A stretch of DNA of 64,000 bases from an uncultured Bacteroidota bacterium (GCA_903853805.1 CAINUN010000062.1:1-64000), one strand, 5' to 3'. Shown: positions 15,429 through 25,835, counted from the stretch's first letter. Translations and numbers: made by a program. The notes: generated from the sequence alone by a model not told the origin.

Positions 15429-16985
15429 ATGAATAAAGAATTAATTATTAATTCTTCTGGCGAAGGGGTGGAAATTGCTTTGCTGGAAGATAAGCAACTT
15501 GTAGAATTACACTACGAGCACGGACAGGCTCAGTTTGCAGTTGGCGACCTTTATTTGGGTAAAATAAAGAAGTTGATGCCGGGTCTAAATGCTGCTTTTA
15601 TTGATGTTGGCTTCGAGAAGGACGCCTTTTTACATTATACCGATCTTAGTCCTTATTTCCGTTCTTTACTCAAGTTCACTCAATTATCAATTCAAGGGAA
15701 TACAGAATGGAATCATGATTTTGGGAAATTTAAGAACGAAGAAGAAATTATTAAGACGGGAAAGATAACTGAAGTAATTCAGGGTAAACCTGAGATTTTG
15801 GTGCAAATCCTCAAAGAGCCAATTTCTTCAAAAGGACCAAGGTTGAGTTGTGAAATCTCTTTGCCTGGAAGGTTTGTTGTTGTAACGCCTTTCAACGATG
15901 TTGTTGCTATCTCCCGTAAAATTCATTCTGCAGATGAAAGAAAAAGGCTTCAGAAAATTGTAGAAAGTGTAAAGCCTAAAAACTTTGGAGTGATTGTAAG
16001 AACTGCGGCTGAAGGAAAAAACCTTGCTGAACTACAAGCCGATATTCAAGACCTTGAAAAAACTTGGACATCTATTCAAATAAATTTGAAGAACTCTAAA
16101 CCTCCTCAAATTATTTTGAGCGAGCAGGATAAAACTACCTCCATACTTCGAGATTTATTAAGCGAGAGTTTTCAGAAAGTAATCATCAACGATAAAAAAC
16201 TAGCTACAGAAACCCGAGAATACATTGCTAAAATAGCCCCTGAGCAAGAAGAAATTGTACAGTTTCATCAAACAACCAATTCTGTCTTTGACCAGTATGG
16301 TGTATCTAAACAAGTGAAAGCTTCTTTTGGTAAAACAGTGAACCTCGAAGGCGGTTCTTATCTTATCATCGAACACACTGAGGCCCTTCATGTAATTGAT
16401 GTGAACAGTGGCACTCGTAGTGGCGATGTTGGCCAAGAACAAAATGCGCTCACTACCAATCTTGAAGCTGCTAAAGAAATAGCTCGACAGTTGCGTTTGC
16501 GCGATTTGGGGGGCATTATCATTGTTGATTTTATTGACATGAAATTGCCAGAAAATCGAAAGAGATTGTATGAGGCTATGGAAGAATTTATGCAACACGA
16601 TCGTGCTAAGCATACTGTGTTGCCTATTTCCAAATTTGGGTTGTTGCAAATTACTCGTCAGCGCCTACGTCCAGAATTGAAAATTTCTACCACAGAGGTT
16701 TGTCCTTCTTGTAGTGGCACAGGTAAGATAGGTCCAAGTATTTTAATTACGGACGAGATTGGAAAAGACTTTAAATATCTTGTGAACCAAGGACATCGTA
16801 GCCTCGAATTACATGTTCACCCTATACTTGCAGCTTTTCTTACTAAAGGACGTTTCTTTAACTCTATTGTTTGGAAATGGTATTGGACTTACAAAGCAAA
16901 GGTCAAAATCATTAGTGATGCCAATTCTCCAATTACGCATTATCACTTCATTGATAGAAAGACAGAGGAGATGATTAAACTCTAG
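15429..16985 (+). CDS. rng: Ribonuclease G (RNase E/G family)
   Basis: 518 residues. An S1 domain interrupted by an insertion (GDLYLGKIKKLMPGLNAAFIDVGFEKDAFLHYTDL, then LVQILKEPISSKGPRLSCEISLPGR) is followed by the catalytic DNase I-like domain. That domain has VIDVNSGTRSG and GGIIIVDFIDM carrying the metal-binding aspartates, and the zinc-link CPSCSGTGKIG. The long C-terminal degradosome scaffold of RNase E is absent, so RNase G is the better name. It cleaves single-stranded AU-rich RNA in rRNA maturation and mRNA decay. The preceding mS38-like ORF fits a ribosome-related locus. Confidence 0.95.
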   Translation: MNKELIINSSGEGVEIALLEDKQLVELHYEHGQAQFAVGDLYLGKIKKLMPGLNAAFIDVGFEKDAFLHYTDLSPYFRSLLKFTQLSIQGNTEWNHDFGKFKNEEEIIKTGKITEVIQGKPEILVQILKEPISSKGPRLSCEISLPGRFVVVTPFNDVVAISRKIHSADERKRLQKIVESVKPKNFGVIVRTAAEGKNLAELQADIQDLEKTWTSIQINLKNSKPPQIILSEQDKTTSILRDLLSESFQKVIINDKKLATETREYIAKIAPEQEEIVQFHQTTNSVFDQYGVSKQVKASFGKTVNLEGGSYLIIEHTEALHVIDVNSGTRSGDVGQEQNALTTNLEAAKEIARQLRLRDLGGIIIVDFIDMKLPENRKRLYEAMEEFMQHDRAKHTVLPISKFGLLQITRQRLRPELKISTTEVCPSCSGTGKIGPSILITDEIGKDFKYLVNQGHRSLELHVHPILAAFLTKGRFFNSIVWKWYWTYKAKVKIISDANSPITHYHFIDRKTEEMIKL

Positions 16986-17008
16986 GTTTGTAAACTATTT
17001 TCATTCAC

Positions 17009-17437
17009 TCACCTCAACCGATCCATCGAGCGGACTAATTTCTCATCTTTATTAATGGCAAGAATGGCAAGCACATTAAAGATGATGGCAATGACCGGCA
17101 TTAATGCGCCAGGCATAAGGTAATGTTCATTAAGAATGTCATTGGTGTGGCTATGAATGAAAGAAATGCGCATCAACATCACAGCTATAAAAGATACACA
17201 AGCTGCTATGGCAACAACGGCAAAACGTTTTTGAATTTTGCGATCCTTGTAGCGAAAAATACCCAACAAAGGATAAATAGCCATCACACCATCAATCAAC
17301 AGTAAAGGATAAAAGTTGTTAGCTCTAAGGAGTGCTTCCACGTCATTTACTGAATAACTAAAAAGTGGTGTTATGAACAATGCCGAGCTAATAAAAGCGG
17401 CGATTAACAGCCAAACGGATTGTATTCTCTGAATCAT
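17009..17437 (-). CDS. DUF4293 family membrane protein
   Basis: 142 residues with four membrane segments. It opens with the family hallmark MIQRIQSVWLLIA and has a YKDRKIQKRF cytoplasmic turn and a C-terminal INKDEKLVRSMDRLR. The family is confined to Bacteroidota and has no known function. It lies 9 nt downstream of serS on the same strand and is probably co-transcribed. Confidence 0.85.
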   Translation of the reverse strand: MIQRIQSVWLLIAAFISSALFITPLFSYSVNDVEALLRANNFYPLLLIDGVMAIYPLLGIFRYKDRKIQKRFAVVAIAACVSFIAVMLMRISFIHSHTNDILNEHYLMPGALMPVIAIIFNVLAILAINKDEKLVRSMDRLR

Positions 17438-17446
17438 TTGAGTTTA

Positions 17447-18718
17447 TTATTTAATCATTGCTGTACCAAAATATGGTTGCAATGCAGCGGGAAGATGAAT
17501 GCCTTCGGGTGTTTGATGGTTTTCTAAAATGCAAGCTACAATACGTGGCAATGCCAATGAACTTCCATTCAGCGAATGCACGAGTTGTGTTTTCCCATCA
17601 CTGCCTTTATAACGAATTTTCATGCGGTTGGTTTGAAAGTTTTCGAAGTTAGAAACAGAACTTACCTCGAGCCAACGCTCTTGTGCTGCGCTATACACTT
17701 CAAAGTCGTAAGTAAGGGCAGAAGCAAAACTCATATCGCCACCACAAAGACGAAGAATGCGATATTGTAAGCCAAGAGATTGAATGAGTTTTTCTACATG
17801 AAGCACCATGTCTTCAAGAATGCCATAGCTTTTATCAGGATGAGCCAATTGAACGATTTCTACTTTGTCGAATTGATGCACGCGATTCAAGCCTCGCACA
17901 TCCTTACCATAAGAACCCGCCTCACGACGGAAGCATGGAGAATAAGCCGTCATCTTAACAGGAAGGTTGGTTTCTGAAATTATTTCATCGCGATAAACAT
18001 TCGTTACAGGCACCTCAGCTGTTGGAATCATATAGAAACCATCAACAGTAACATGATACATCTGCCCTTCTTTATCAGGTAACTGACCTGTGCCATACGC
18101 AGTTTCAGCATTCACCATGTGCGGTGGATAATATTCTAAGTAACCAGCATCAATATTATAGCTGAGGAAATAATTGATAAGCGCTCGTTGCAACTTTGCT
18201 CCTTGACCAATGTAAACAGGAAAACCGCTTCCGGTAATTTTATTGCCGAGTTCAAAATCTATCAAACCATACTTAGTAGTCAATTCCCAATGGGGTAATT
18301 TCTGTGCAGACAAATCAGGTGTTGTGCCCACTGTGCGCACCACTTCATTTTCTTCAGGTGTTTTTCCAAAAGGAACACTTGAATGTGGGAGGTTAGGCAA
18401 TCTAACAAGAATGTCATGTAACTCATTTTCAACAGCAGAAAGTTTATCAGCAATTTCTTTTGCTCTTTCTTTGTTGGCGGCAACCTCAGCTTTCATTTGC
18501 TCAGCTTCTTCTTTCTTGCCTTGAGCCATCATTTGACCAATGCTTTTTGAAGCAGTATTGACAGCAGCAGAAAGTATTTCATTTTCTACTTGCAGCAATC
18601 GGCGTTGTTCGTCGAGTTCTATGATTTTATCAACGAGTTCTATTTCTTTAAAATTCTTTTTTTGAAGACCCGCAATCACGCGCTCTTTATCTTGTCGGAA
18701 TAGCTGAATGGGAAGCAT
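17447..18718 (-). CDS. serS: Seryl-tRNA synthetase
   Basis: 423 residues from the ATG at 18718. The frame extends 61 codons further upstream, but those residues are not conserved and run through the likely promoter (TATATTTG at 18745-18738). The N-terminal helical arm is residues ~25-105. Class II motif 2 is around FRREAGSYGKDVRGLNRVHQF and motif 3 is GSSLALPRIVACILE. It charges tRNA-Ser with serine and also supplies Ser-tRNA(Sec) where present. Confidence 0.95.
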   Translation of the reverse strand: MLPIQLFRQDKERVIAGLQKKNFKEIELVDKIIELDEQRRLLQVENEILSAAVNTASKSIGQMMAQGKKEEAEQMKAEVAANKERAKEIADKLSAVENELHDILVRLPNLPHSSVPFGKTPEENEVVRTVGTTPDLSAQKLPHWELTTKYGLIDFELGNKITGSGFPVYIGQGAKLQRALINYFLSYNIDAGYLEYYPPHMVNAETAYGTGQLPDKEGQMYHVTVDGFYMIPTAEVPVTNVYRDEIISETNLPVKMTAYSPCFRREAGSYGKDVRGLNRVHQFDKVEIVQLAHPDKSYGILEDMVLHVEKLIQSLGLQYRILRLCGGDMSFASALTYDFEVYSAAQERWLEVSSVSNFENFQTNRMKIRYKGSDGKTQLVHSLNGSSLALPRIVACILENHQTPEGIHLPAALQPYFGTAMIK

Positions 18719-18784
18719 AATGATTTTCTTTACGCGGCAAATATACATTTCAACTAACAGGTTTACCACTAATTTTGAACAAGA

Positions 18785-19684
18785 ATGAAAGGCTTTTTTC
18801 AGTGGTTGTTTTTCGGGAATATCTTTCTCGGACTCTGTGCTGTGGCATTGAGTGTGGAAACTTGTTTTCAACTGAATTTGCCAATAAACAAATTGTTGCA
18901 ACTGCTTACTTTTCTCGCAACCCTATTTTATTACAATATTGCTTACATCTCAGAAAAGCCACCGAAAGCAACAAACGAAAGAAACGAATGGTACTTTAAA
19001 CACCATAAAGCGCTATTAAATATTCAATTGGTAATTGGGTTGAGTATATTGATTGCCACTTTTCTTTTTCTAAGAAATATTCAAGAGGGGCTGCTTCATC
19101 AAAAGATTGAAACGCTTCTTTTTCTTTCCGTTTTCCCAATAACGGCTTTGCTTTATTATGGTATTCATCCTCGTTCGTTTAAGTTTTTTAAGCTGCGCGA
19201 TATCGGCTGGCTTAAACCATTTCTTATTGGTTTTTCTTGGGCAGGGATGGTGAATGTTTTTCCTATTGTGGTTGATGCATGTGAAAAGAGAAGTTGGTTT
19301 TTTATAAGTAAAGAAGTCATGCTTTTGTTTGGTATTAACTGGTTGTTGTGTTCGGTTATTGCACTCTTGTTCGACATAAAAGATTACACTACCGATTACA
19401 ATGTTCAACTCAAAACATTGGTAGTGAAAAGAGGGTTGAAATATACACTTTGGTTGGGAGTGTTGCCACTCTGTTTAATTGTTGTTTTTTTAGAAATGCT
19501 TTTGGGTTGGGCACAACAACGATTGATTTGGCAAATGCTACTTTCTTTTTTGCCAATCATGCTTTTGACTCTTCTTGCATTTACCTTGCAAAAAAGGAAA
19601 GACATTTTCTATTACCTCTTAGTAATTGATGGCATTGCATTAGTCAAAGCCATTTGTGGAATATTGATTTGCTTAAGCGCTTAA
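18785..19684 (+). CDS. Divergent UbiA-like prenyltransferase family membrane protein
   Basis: 299 residues with about eight membrane helices. A LFDIKDYTTDYNVQLKTLVVKRG segment matches the second Asp-rich loop of UbiA-family enzymes. The first loop, normally NDxxDxxxD, reads YNIAYISEKPPKATNERNE and lacks the acidic cluster. Prenyl transfer activity is therefore doubtful although the fold is likely. It diverges from serS across a 66-nt gap. Possible roles include quinone, heme O or carotenoid metabolism. Confidence 0.55.
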   Translation: MKGFFQWLFFGNIFLGLCAVALSVETCFQLNLPINKLLQLLTFLATLFYYNIAYISEKPPKATNERNEWYFKHHKALLNIQLVIGLSILIATFLFLRNIQEGLLHQKIETLLFLSVFPITALLYYGIHPRSFKFFKLRDIGWLKPFLIGFSWAGMVNVFPIVVDACEKRSWFFISKEVMLLFGINWLLCSVIALLFDIKDYTTDYNVQLKTLVVKRGLKYTLWLGVLPLCLIVVFLEMLLGWAQQRLIWQMLLSFLPIMLLTLLAFTLQKRKDIFYYLLVIDGIALVKAICGILICLSA

Positions 19685-19767
19685 TTGAACTTTCTTCGTT
19701 CAGCGCTTTTTTCCCTGCCCCTCAAACCCTAATTTTGCATGCCTTTTAAAAAGAAGCAATTTCTAAA

Positions 19768-20853
19768 ATGAAAAACACGCCGTTTACACAAAAACATATT
19801 GATTTAGGAGCCAAGATGTCCGAGTTTGCAGGTTACAATATGCCTATTTCCTATACAGGTATCAATGACGAACACCACGCAGTGCGCAATAATGCAGGTG
19901 TTTTTGATGTAAGCCACATGGGAGAGTTCATGCTTCGTGGACCAAAGGCTTTAGACCTTATTCAACGCATTACTAGTAATGATGCTTCTAAATTGACAGA
20001 TGGAAAGGCACAATATTCTTGCTTTCCAAATGACAATGCAGGAATCGTTGATGACCTCATCGTTTACTGCATCAAAGAAAATTCAGAATACATGCTCGTA
20101 GTTAATGCTTCGAACATGCAGAAAGACTGGAATTGGGTTTCAAAGCACAATACTGATGGCGTGGATATGGAAAACATTTCAGACAAAACGGCGTTGCTTG
20201 CCATTCAAGGTCCGAAAGCGGTTCAATACATGCAACAACTCACTGACCTCGATTTGGTGAACCTAAAATATTACACGTTTGCACAAGGAAATTTTGCTGG
20301 CGTTGAAAATGTGATTGTTAGTGCCACAGGTTATACAGGTGCTGGCGGTGTTGAAATTTATTTTGAAGACAAAGGCGATAACGCTGAGAAAATTTGGAAT
20401 GATATTTTCCGAGTGGGCACACCAGGCGGCATGAAGCCAATTGGTTTGGGTGCGCGCGACACGCTTCGCCTAGAGATGGGTTATTGCCTTTATGGCAACG
20501 ATATTGACGATTCTACTTCGCCAATTGAAGCCGGACTAGGTTGGATTACTCGTTTCACTAAAGACTTTACTTCTCGCGCAGCTATTGAAGCACATAAAAC
20601 CAATGGTGTTGAAAGAAAATTGGTGGGCATAGAAATGGTTGACAAAGGAATCCCTCGTCATCATTACAAGATTCAAAACGATGCTGGCGAAGAAATTGGC
20701 TACATAACTTCTGGTACACAATCGCCAACGCTCAATAAAGCAATTGGTATGGCTTATGTTCGTAAAGACCTTGCCAAAGAAGGCAATGAAATCAACATCA
20801 TGATTCGTGACAAAGCCGTGAAAGCAAAAGTGGTGAAAATGCCTTTTGCATAA
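19768..20853 (+). CDS. gcvT: Aminomethyltransferase, glycine cleavage T protein
   Basis: 361 residues, normal length. Signatures are [29 protein letters not shown], the DDLIVY segment, [35 protein letters not shown] and a C-terminal [16 protein letters not shown]. It transfers the methylene of glycine to tetrahydrofolate in the glycine cleavage system. The P, H and L protein genes are not in the window. TAATTTTG at 19730-19737 may be its -7 box. No tandem glycine riboswitch is present in the 83-nt upstream gap. Confidence 0.95.
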   Translation: MKNTPFTQKHIDLGAKMSEFAGYNMPISYTGINDEHHAVRNNAGVFDVSHMGEFMLRGPKALDLIQRITSNDASKLTDGKAQYSCFPNDNAGIVDDLIVYCIKENSEYMLVVNASNMQKDWNWVSKHNTDGVDMENISDKTALLAIQGPKAVQYMQQLTDLDLVNLKYYTFAQGNFAGVENVIVSATGYTGAGGVEIYFEDKGDNAEKIWNDIFRVGTPGGMKPIGLGARDTLRLEMGYCLYGNDIDDSTSPIEAGLGWITRFTKDFTSRAAIEAHKTNGVERKLVGIEMVDKGIPRHHYKIQNDAGEEIGYITSGTQSPTLNKAIGMAYVRKDLAKEGNEINIMIRDKAVKAKVVKMPFA

Positions 20854-20879
20854 AATTGATTAAGAATAAAAATCTTTTG

Positions 20880-20913
20880 CAGGCTTTTGTGAAACACGGA
20901 AGCCTGTTTTTTT
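20880..20913 (+). terminator. Terminator of gcvT
   Basis: CAGGCTT (20880-20886) pairs with AAGCCTG (20900-20906), followed by seven T. Confidence 0.85.
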
Positions 20914-21200
20914 GTCTCCAAGAAATAGCGAGTTAGAGCCCTTTTTATTCAAAAAGTATTTGTGCGGAAAGAAATAAATATTATGCGGATGAAAATAATT
21001 GAAAAAATTTGGCGCCTACACGCTATATTATTGCTTTATTGAGCATTTAGAGGATATTGATGGAATCAAAAAGGAGCGAAGGGCACTGTAAAAAATGAAA
21101 TATAACAATCTTTTGTGGAAGAAGTACACATACCCCCCTATTATTTCAATGAAACATGCGCAATAAAAAATGTTTTTGGCTTTTAAAAACTAACTAAACA
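20914..21200. other. Intergenic, nothing recognised
   Basis: AT-rich spacer between the gcvT and yidC terminators, which converge. It has no open frame of interest, array, strong dyad or RNA gene that could be seen. Confidence 0.4.
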
Positions 21201-21235
21201 AAAAAAGGGCAGCCCTTTTAAGACCGCCCCTTTTT
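21201..21235 (-). terminator. Terminator of yidC
   Basis: Minus-strand stem from the complement of 21226-21235 and 21201-21210 (AAAAAGGGGC against GCCCTTTTTT, one mismatch), ending in a T-run. A smaller alternative hairpin, AAAAGGG/CCCTTTT, lies within it. Confidence 0.75.
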
Positions 21236-21253
21236 GCTGGAATGAATATCTAT

Positions 21254-23059
21254 TTATTTCTTGCCTTGCTTCATTCTTTCGGCATTTGTTTTTTGCATGT
21301 CTTCAATCTTTTGTTGCCATTTAGAAGCCGTCACAGGTTTGTTCTTATTTTGTTGAATTTGTGCATGAATTTTTGTTTCGTTGATGATGTATTTCTGAAT
21401 GATAAATTGCTGCGTAATGCTCATCATGTTGGAGAAGAAATAGTAGAACGTAAGTGCCGCAGCCATTTTATTGAAAACACCAATCAACATGAACGGGAAA
21501 ATGTAAGGCATCCATTTTAGCATAGGATTGTTAGGGTCTTGCGTGGTCATGTTCTTGTTATACAAGGCAAGGAACAAACTAGAAGCGGTCATCAACAAAG
21601 TAAACAAGCTCACATGGTCTCCATAAAAAGGAATATTAAACGGCAATTGTGCAATACTATCATAAGTAGAAAGGTCTTTTGCCCAAAGAAAACTTTCTTG
21701 TCTTAGTTCGATGGAAGAAGGGAAGAAATAGTACATCGCAAACAAGAAAGGCATTTGGAAAAGAGTTGGTAAACAACCGCCCAAAGGATTTACGCCCGCC
21801 GTGCGGAAGAGTTTCATTTGTTCGGTTCCAAATTTCTGTTGGTCATCGCCATACTTTGCGCGCAGTTCATCAATCTCTGGTTTGAGCACACGCATTTTAG
21901 CGGCAGAGAGGTAACTTTTATAAGTAAAGAAAGAAAGGAAAAAGCGAATAATGATGGTCATGAGCATGATGATAACACCAAAATTGCTGATGAAGCCATG
22001 AAGCACATTGAAAATGGGAATGATGAGCCATTTGTTGATGTATTTTACAAAAGACATGACACCCGAACCAAGAGGCACCATATTGTCTAAGTCCATTTGG
22101 TATTTACGAAGCGTAGGATAATGGTTGGGACCGATGTACCAATTGAAGCTATAAGTTTGGTTGTTGCTAGTGCCAGTTGGTAAGGTAAACACAGTTCTGT
22201 TTTGTGCTACGTGTTGAGAATCGAGGTTGGCGGTCGTAGCACTAATATCTGCTTTAGCAAAACCATCTTTAGAAATAATAGTGCTGTTGAAAAAGTGCAT
22301 TCTAAAACCCACCCAATTCACGCGCTTGTCAAGCGATTCTTTTTTATCTTGAGTAATGGTAAAATAGTCATGGTCACCACTTTGATAACGGTAATAAACT
22401 TGGCTATTCATGCGCTCATTGACCACATCACGCTCGGTATGTAAAGTTTGTGTTTTCCAATCAAGCACAAGGTTGTTTGTAGGCATTCCAGAAGTGCTGA
22501 TTTCGCATTGCATCATGTAATCGTTCTTGGGAAGTGAATAAGTGATGTTCACTACTTTCCCATTTCCTAAATCGGCAGAGAATACAATAGACTTGCTGCC
22601 ATCTTGTTTCTCTTCTTTTTTAGAAATAAAAAATAAATCGGAAGAAGCCACACTGCCATTATTTATAGGAAGTGTAAGGCTGAGATAATTTTCATTGCCA
22701 CTAAAGAGATAAAGAGGCTTCTTGTCGTAGGTTTTATATTCTTTAATTAAAGCCGCAACTGGAAAAGCGCCTTTGGTTGTGAATTGAAGTGAAAGTTTTT
22801 CGTTTTCTAAAGTCACCATTTCTTCTTTACCCACAAAAGCAGCAGGCAATAACTTTTTCAATGAATCGCTAATGGTATCGGCAGCAGCATGAGCCATTTT
22901 GGTTTCATTAATTAATGGCTTGGGATGAACTTTTGCATAAGCAATTGAGTCGGCTTGTTTTTGTGCTTCTAGTTTTTGCTGCGCATTATTATTGACCATG
23001 ATATAGCCAACCAACAACAAAGCCAGCAGCGAAAAACCTATTACTTGATTACGATCCAT
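21254..23059 (-). CDS. yidC: Membrane protein insertase YidC
   Basis: 601 residues, the long Gram-negative form. An N-terminal membrane anchor is followed by a large periplasmic beta domain (~60-340) and the five-helix 60KD_IMP core. The core includes FISNFGVIIMLMTIIIRF, the YLSAAKMRVLKPEIDEL coiled loop, NPLGGCLPTLFQMPFLFAMYYFF and a Lys-rich C-terminal tail. It inserts membrane proteins alone or with SecYEG. The usual partner genes rnpA and rpmH are absent, which is normal for Bacteroidota. TACATTTG at 23087-23080 may be its -7 box. Confidence 0.95.
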   Translation of the reverse strand: MDRNQVIGFSLLALLLVGYIMVNNNAQQKLEAQKQADSIAYAKVHPKPLINETKMAHAAADTISDSLKKLLPAAFVGKEEMVTLENEKLSLQFTTKGAFPVAALIKEYKTYDKKPLYLFSGNENYLSLTLPINNGSVASSDLFFISKKEEKQDGSKSIVFSADLGNGKVVNITYSLPKNDYMMQCEISTSGMPTNNLVLDWKTQTLHTERDVVNERMNSQVYYRYQSGDHDYFTITQDKKESLDKRVNWVGFRMHFFNSTIISKDGFAKADISATTANLDSQHVAQNRTVFTLPTGTSNNQTYSFNWYIGPNHYPTLRKYQMDLDNMVPLGSGVMSFVKYINKWLIIPIFNVLHGFISNFGVIIMLMTIIIRFFLSFFTYKSYLSAAKMRVLKPEIDELRAKYGDDQQKFGTEQMKLFRTAGVNPLGGCLPTLFQMPFLFAMYYFFPSSIELRQESFLWAKDLSTYDSIAQLPFNIPFYGDHVSLFTLLMTASSLFLALYNKNMTTQDPNNPMLKWMPYIFPFMLIGVFNKMAAALTFYYFFSNMMSITQQFIIQKYIINETKIHAQIQQNKNKPVTASKWQQKIEDMQKTNAERMKQGKK

Positions 23060-23171
23060 GAAAAGGGAAAAATTGGCGGCAAATGTATTGGAAAATGTGG
23101 AGAGTAGTTTTTAGAGATGTAATTAGGGTGTTAAAAAAGATAGGATGGTGGGAAAAGAATCTAAAAAATAG

Positions 23172-24935
23172 TTACGCCTTCTCTGTTTGATGGCGATAAA
23201 GTTTTGCATATTGTCCATCCAAAGCCATTAGTCTTTCATGACTACCTTGTTCTATTATCATACCATCTTCCATCAAAATAATTTTGTCGAAATGAAGACT
23301 AGTATAGAGTCTATGAGTGATAACAAGGAGCGATTTGTTTTGTAAAAAACCGGAAAGATTATTGACAATGTTTTGCTCAGTTTGTGCATCCACAGCGCTG
23401 AGGCTGTCGTCAATAATCAAAAGTTTTGATTTCTTGATAAATGCACGAGCTAAGACTATTCGTTGCTTTTGTCCGCCACTTAGCATCACACCTCTTTCGC
23501 CTACAATGGTTTCATATCCGTTTTGAAGATGTTGTAAGTCTTTTTCGAAATCGGCAAGGCGTGCCGCTTCTTTTACATCGGCATCAGTGGCGTTTTCTTT
23601 GCCAAATTTGATGTTGTTGAAGACGGTATCAGAAAATAAATAAGTGTCTTGCGGGGCATAGGAAATGTGCTTGCGAATGTCTTGGAGTTGATAGTCTTTG
23701 ATGTTGTAATCATCGAGCATAAGTTGCCCATCATTCACATCATACATGCGAAGCAACAAATGAGCAAGCGTACTTTTTCCAGAACCAGTTTTTCCAATAA
23801 TGGCAACTTTTTCGCCAGATTTTATTTCTAAAGAAAAATCTTTTAAAGCTTGAATGCCTGTGTGAGGATAGGTGAAGTTTACTTTTTGAAATTTAATTGC
23901 GGCTCTAAAATCGTTTTCATGAATAGTAATATTTCCGCCAATAATTTCTGTTTTGGTATCAAGAAATTCATTGATTCTTTTTTGCGAAGCACTTGCACGT
24001 TGGATCATGCTTGCCACCCAGCCTATGCTACTGATAGGGAACATGAGTAAGTTGATGTAAATAACAAACTCTGCAATATTACCCGCACTCACTGTGCCTT
24101 TGATGGCAAAATACCCACCTACTAACACGGTACAAAGCATGCTTAAACCAATGAAAAAGTTCATGGCAGGAAAGTAGATGGCTTCGGTTAATGAAAGATT
24201 GATAGCACTGTCTTTATAATCATCTGATGTTTTATTAAAAAAGCCAAGCATGTTTTTTTCTTGAACAAAACTTTTTATTACACGAATGCCACTATAGGTT
24301 TCTTGAGCAGTGCTGGTTAGTCCAGAGAGTTGGTTTTGAATCTGTTCACTTTTCTTGTAAATGATGCTGTTGACTAAATAGATTGTGAGGGCTAAGATGG
24401 GCAGTGGTAGCAAAACACATAGGGTAAGCATGATATTGACATGAAACATGTTCCAAATGCAGATGCCGGTGAGTACTGTCAAGTTGGTTGCATACATAAT
24501 GCTAGGTCCTGTATACATTCTTACTCTACTTACATCCTCGGATATTCGATTCATTAAATCCCCAGTGAAGTGAGTTTTGAAAAACTGGGTGTGCAACTGT
24601 TGGTAGTGATGAAAAATTTCGTTTTTCTGATCAAACTCAATCAATCTACTCATAACAATGATTGTCTGCCTCATGAAAAACATGAAAAGTCCACGTAGCA
24701 AAGCCAACCCTAATAATAACAAACCTGTCATCACGACACGATGAATAATTACATCTTGCATTTGGGGAGTTAATGTCCCTTTGCTCATGGATTGTTGTAC
24801 ATCATCAATCACAACGCGAATGATAGCTGCAGGTTTAGCGGCAAAAAAATTGCTAATACCCACAAAGAGCATTCCCATTAATAGGCGCCATTTGTACTTC
24901 CAGAAATATTTGTTTAACAAGAAAAGGTTCTTCAC
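23172..24935 (-). CDS. ABC exporter, fused permease and ATPase (MsbA/MdlB type)
   Basis: 587 residues. Six membrane helices span ~1-320. The nucleotide-binding domain has Walker A GKTGSGKST, Q-loop YAPQDTYLF, signature MLSGGQKQR, Walker B KLLIIDDSLSAVD and H-loop VITHRLY. All catalytic residues are present. It forms a homodimer or half-transporter heterodimer, probably exporting lipids or hydrophobic compounds; substrate cannot be told from sequence. It reads divergently from the YdcF-like gene. Confidence 0.9.
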   Translation of the reverse strand: MKNLFLLNKYFWKYKWRLLMGMLFVGISNFFAAKPAAIIRVVIDDVQQSMSKGTLTPQMQDVIIHRVVMTGLLLLGLALLRGLFMFFMRQTIIVMSRLIEFDQKNEIFHHYQQLHTQFFKTHFTGDLMNRISEDVSRVRMYTGPSIMYATNLTVLTGICIWNMFHVNIMLTLCVLLPLPILALTIYLVNSIIYKKSEQIQNQLSGLTSTAQETYSGIRVIKSFVQEKNMLGFFNKTSDDYKDSAINLSLTEAIYFPAMNFFIGLSMLCTVLVGGYFAIKGTVSAGNIAEFVIYINLLMFPISSIGWVASMIQRASASQKRINEFLDTKTEIIGGNITIHENDFRAAIKFQKVNFTYPHTGIQALKDFSLEIKSGEKVAIIGKTGSGKSTLAHLLLRMYDVNDGQLMLDDYNIKDYQLQDIRKHISYAPQDTYLFSDTVFNNIKFGKENATDADVKEAARLADFEKDLQHLQNGYETIVGERGVMLSGGQKQRIVLARAFIKKSKLLIIDDSLSAVDAQTEQNIVNNLSGFLQNKSLLVITHRLYTSLHFDKIILMEDGMIIEQGSHERLMALDGQYAKLYRHQTEKA

Positions 24936-24993
24936 AGAAATGCAATATTAGAACATGCAAAAATTATCAAGCAGTTTTCTTAATTATGCAGTG

Positions 24994-25782
24994 ATGAAAT
25001 TTTTTTTGAGTCCTTTCGGTTTGAATTGTATCCTCTTTTTGTTGGCGTTACTATTTTCAGTATTTCAAAAAAAGAGAACAGCAAATAGGCTATTTATTTT
25101 TGGGGGCATTTTTTTACTTGTTATTAGCACACCTTGGTTACCCGATTTTGTGGAAGAAAAGCTCGAAGCTCAATACCCACACCAACTCAAAGCTAATTTG
25201 CTGGATACGGCAATTGCTTATGACATACTTGTTCTTGGTTCGGGTCACGATGATGATACATCTTTAGCACCCAATGATATGTTGCAAAGCTCTGCATTAA
25301 GTAGGATTATAGAAGGTATTCGTGTTTGGCATTTAGTGCCTAAAAGCCGACTGATAACTTCCGGTTTCTCGAGCTATGGCTCACCTTCGCAAGCTGAATT
25401 GTTGAAGAGAACTGCTATTTCTCTCGGAGTTCCTGATTCACAAATGGCTTTACAAGAAAAACCAACAAATACTTACGAAGAAGCAAAAGCTTACAAAAAT
25501 TTATTTTCAGGGAAAAGAAAATTGATTTTAGTAACCGGCGCTTATCATATGCCTCGTGCAATGATTTTGTTTCAAAGTCAAGGTTTACATCCAATACCGG
25601 CAGCCACATTTCATATGGTTAAACATGGCATTCATCAAAAGCCCGTTTTTTTACCAAACCCCGACAACCTTTTTAAACTCGACAAAGCTCTGCATGAATG
25701 GGTTGGGTTAATTTATACAAAGAGTTGGCTCTTGAACAGTGAAGAAAAAGAAACTTTAAAACGTAATAGCAATAACAATTAA
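24994..25782 (+). CDS. YdcF/ElyC-SanA family (DUF218) membrane protein
   Basis: 262 residues from the ATG at 24994. An ATG at 24955 would add 13 residues but leave only 19 bp to the divergent ABC gene. Two N-terminal membrane helices precede a DUF218 domain with VLGSGHDDD, LLKRTAISLGVPDSQMALQE, NTYEEAKAYK and LILVTGAYHMPRAMILFQSQG. The E. coli relatives ElyC and SanA act on envelope integrity and lipid carrier metabolism. A similar envelope role is inferred. Confidence 0.8.
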   Translation: MKFFLSPFGLNCILFLLALLFSVFQKKRTANRLFIFGGIFLLVISTPWLPDFVEEKLEAQYPHQLKANLLDTAIAYDILVLGSGHDDDTSLAPNDMLQSSALSRIIEGIRVWHLVPKSRLITSGFSSYGSPSQAELLKRTAISLGVPDSQMALQEKPTNTYEEAKAYKNLFSGKRKLILVTGAYHMPRAMILFQSQGLHPIPAATFHMVKHGIHQKPVFLPNPDNLFKLDKALHEWVGLIYTKSWLLNSEEKETLKRNSNNN

Positions 25783-25835
25783 AAAACGAGCACTACAATC
25801 AATTCGTCTATTTTTGTTTCCATAAAACAAACTCG

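Noticed and set aside
18719-18901. 61 extra N-terminal codons of serS
   Set aside because: Unlike the conserved start of seryl-tRNA synthetases, and they overlap the promoter-like TATATTTG and the divergent gene.
19685-19767. Glycine riboswitch before gcvT
   Set aside because: The gap is too short and lacks the conserved tandem aptamer pattern.
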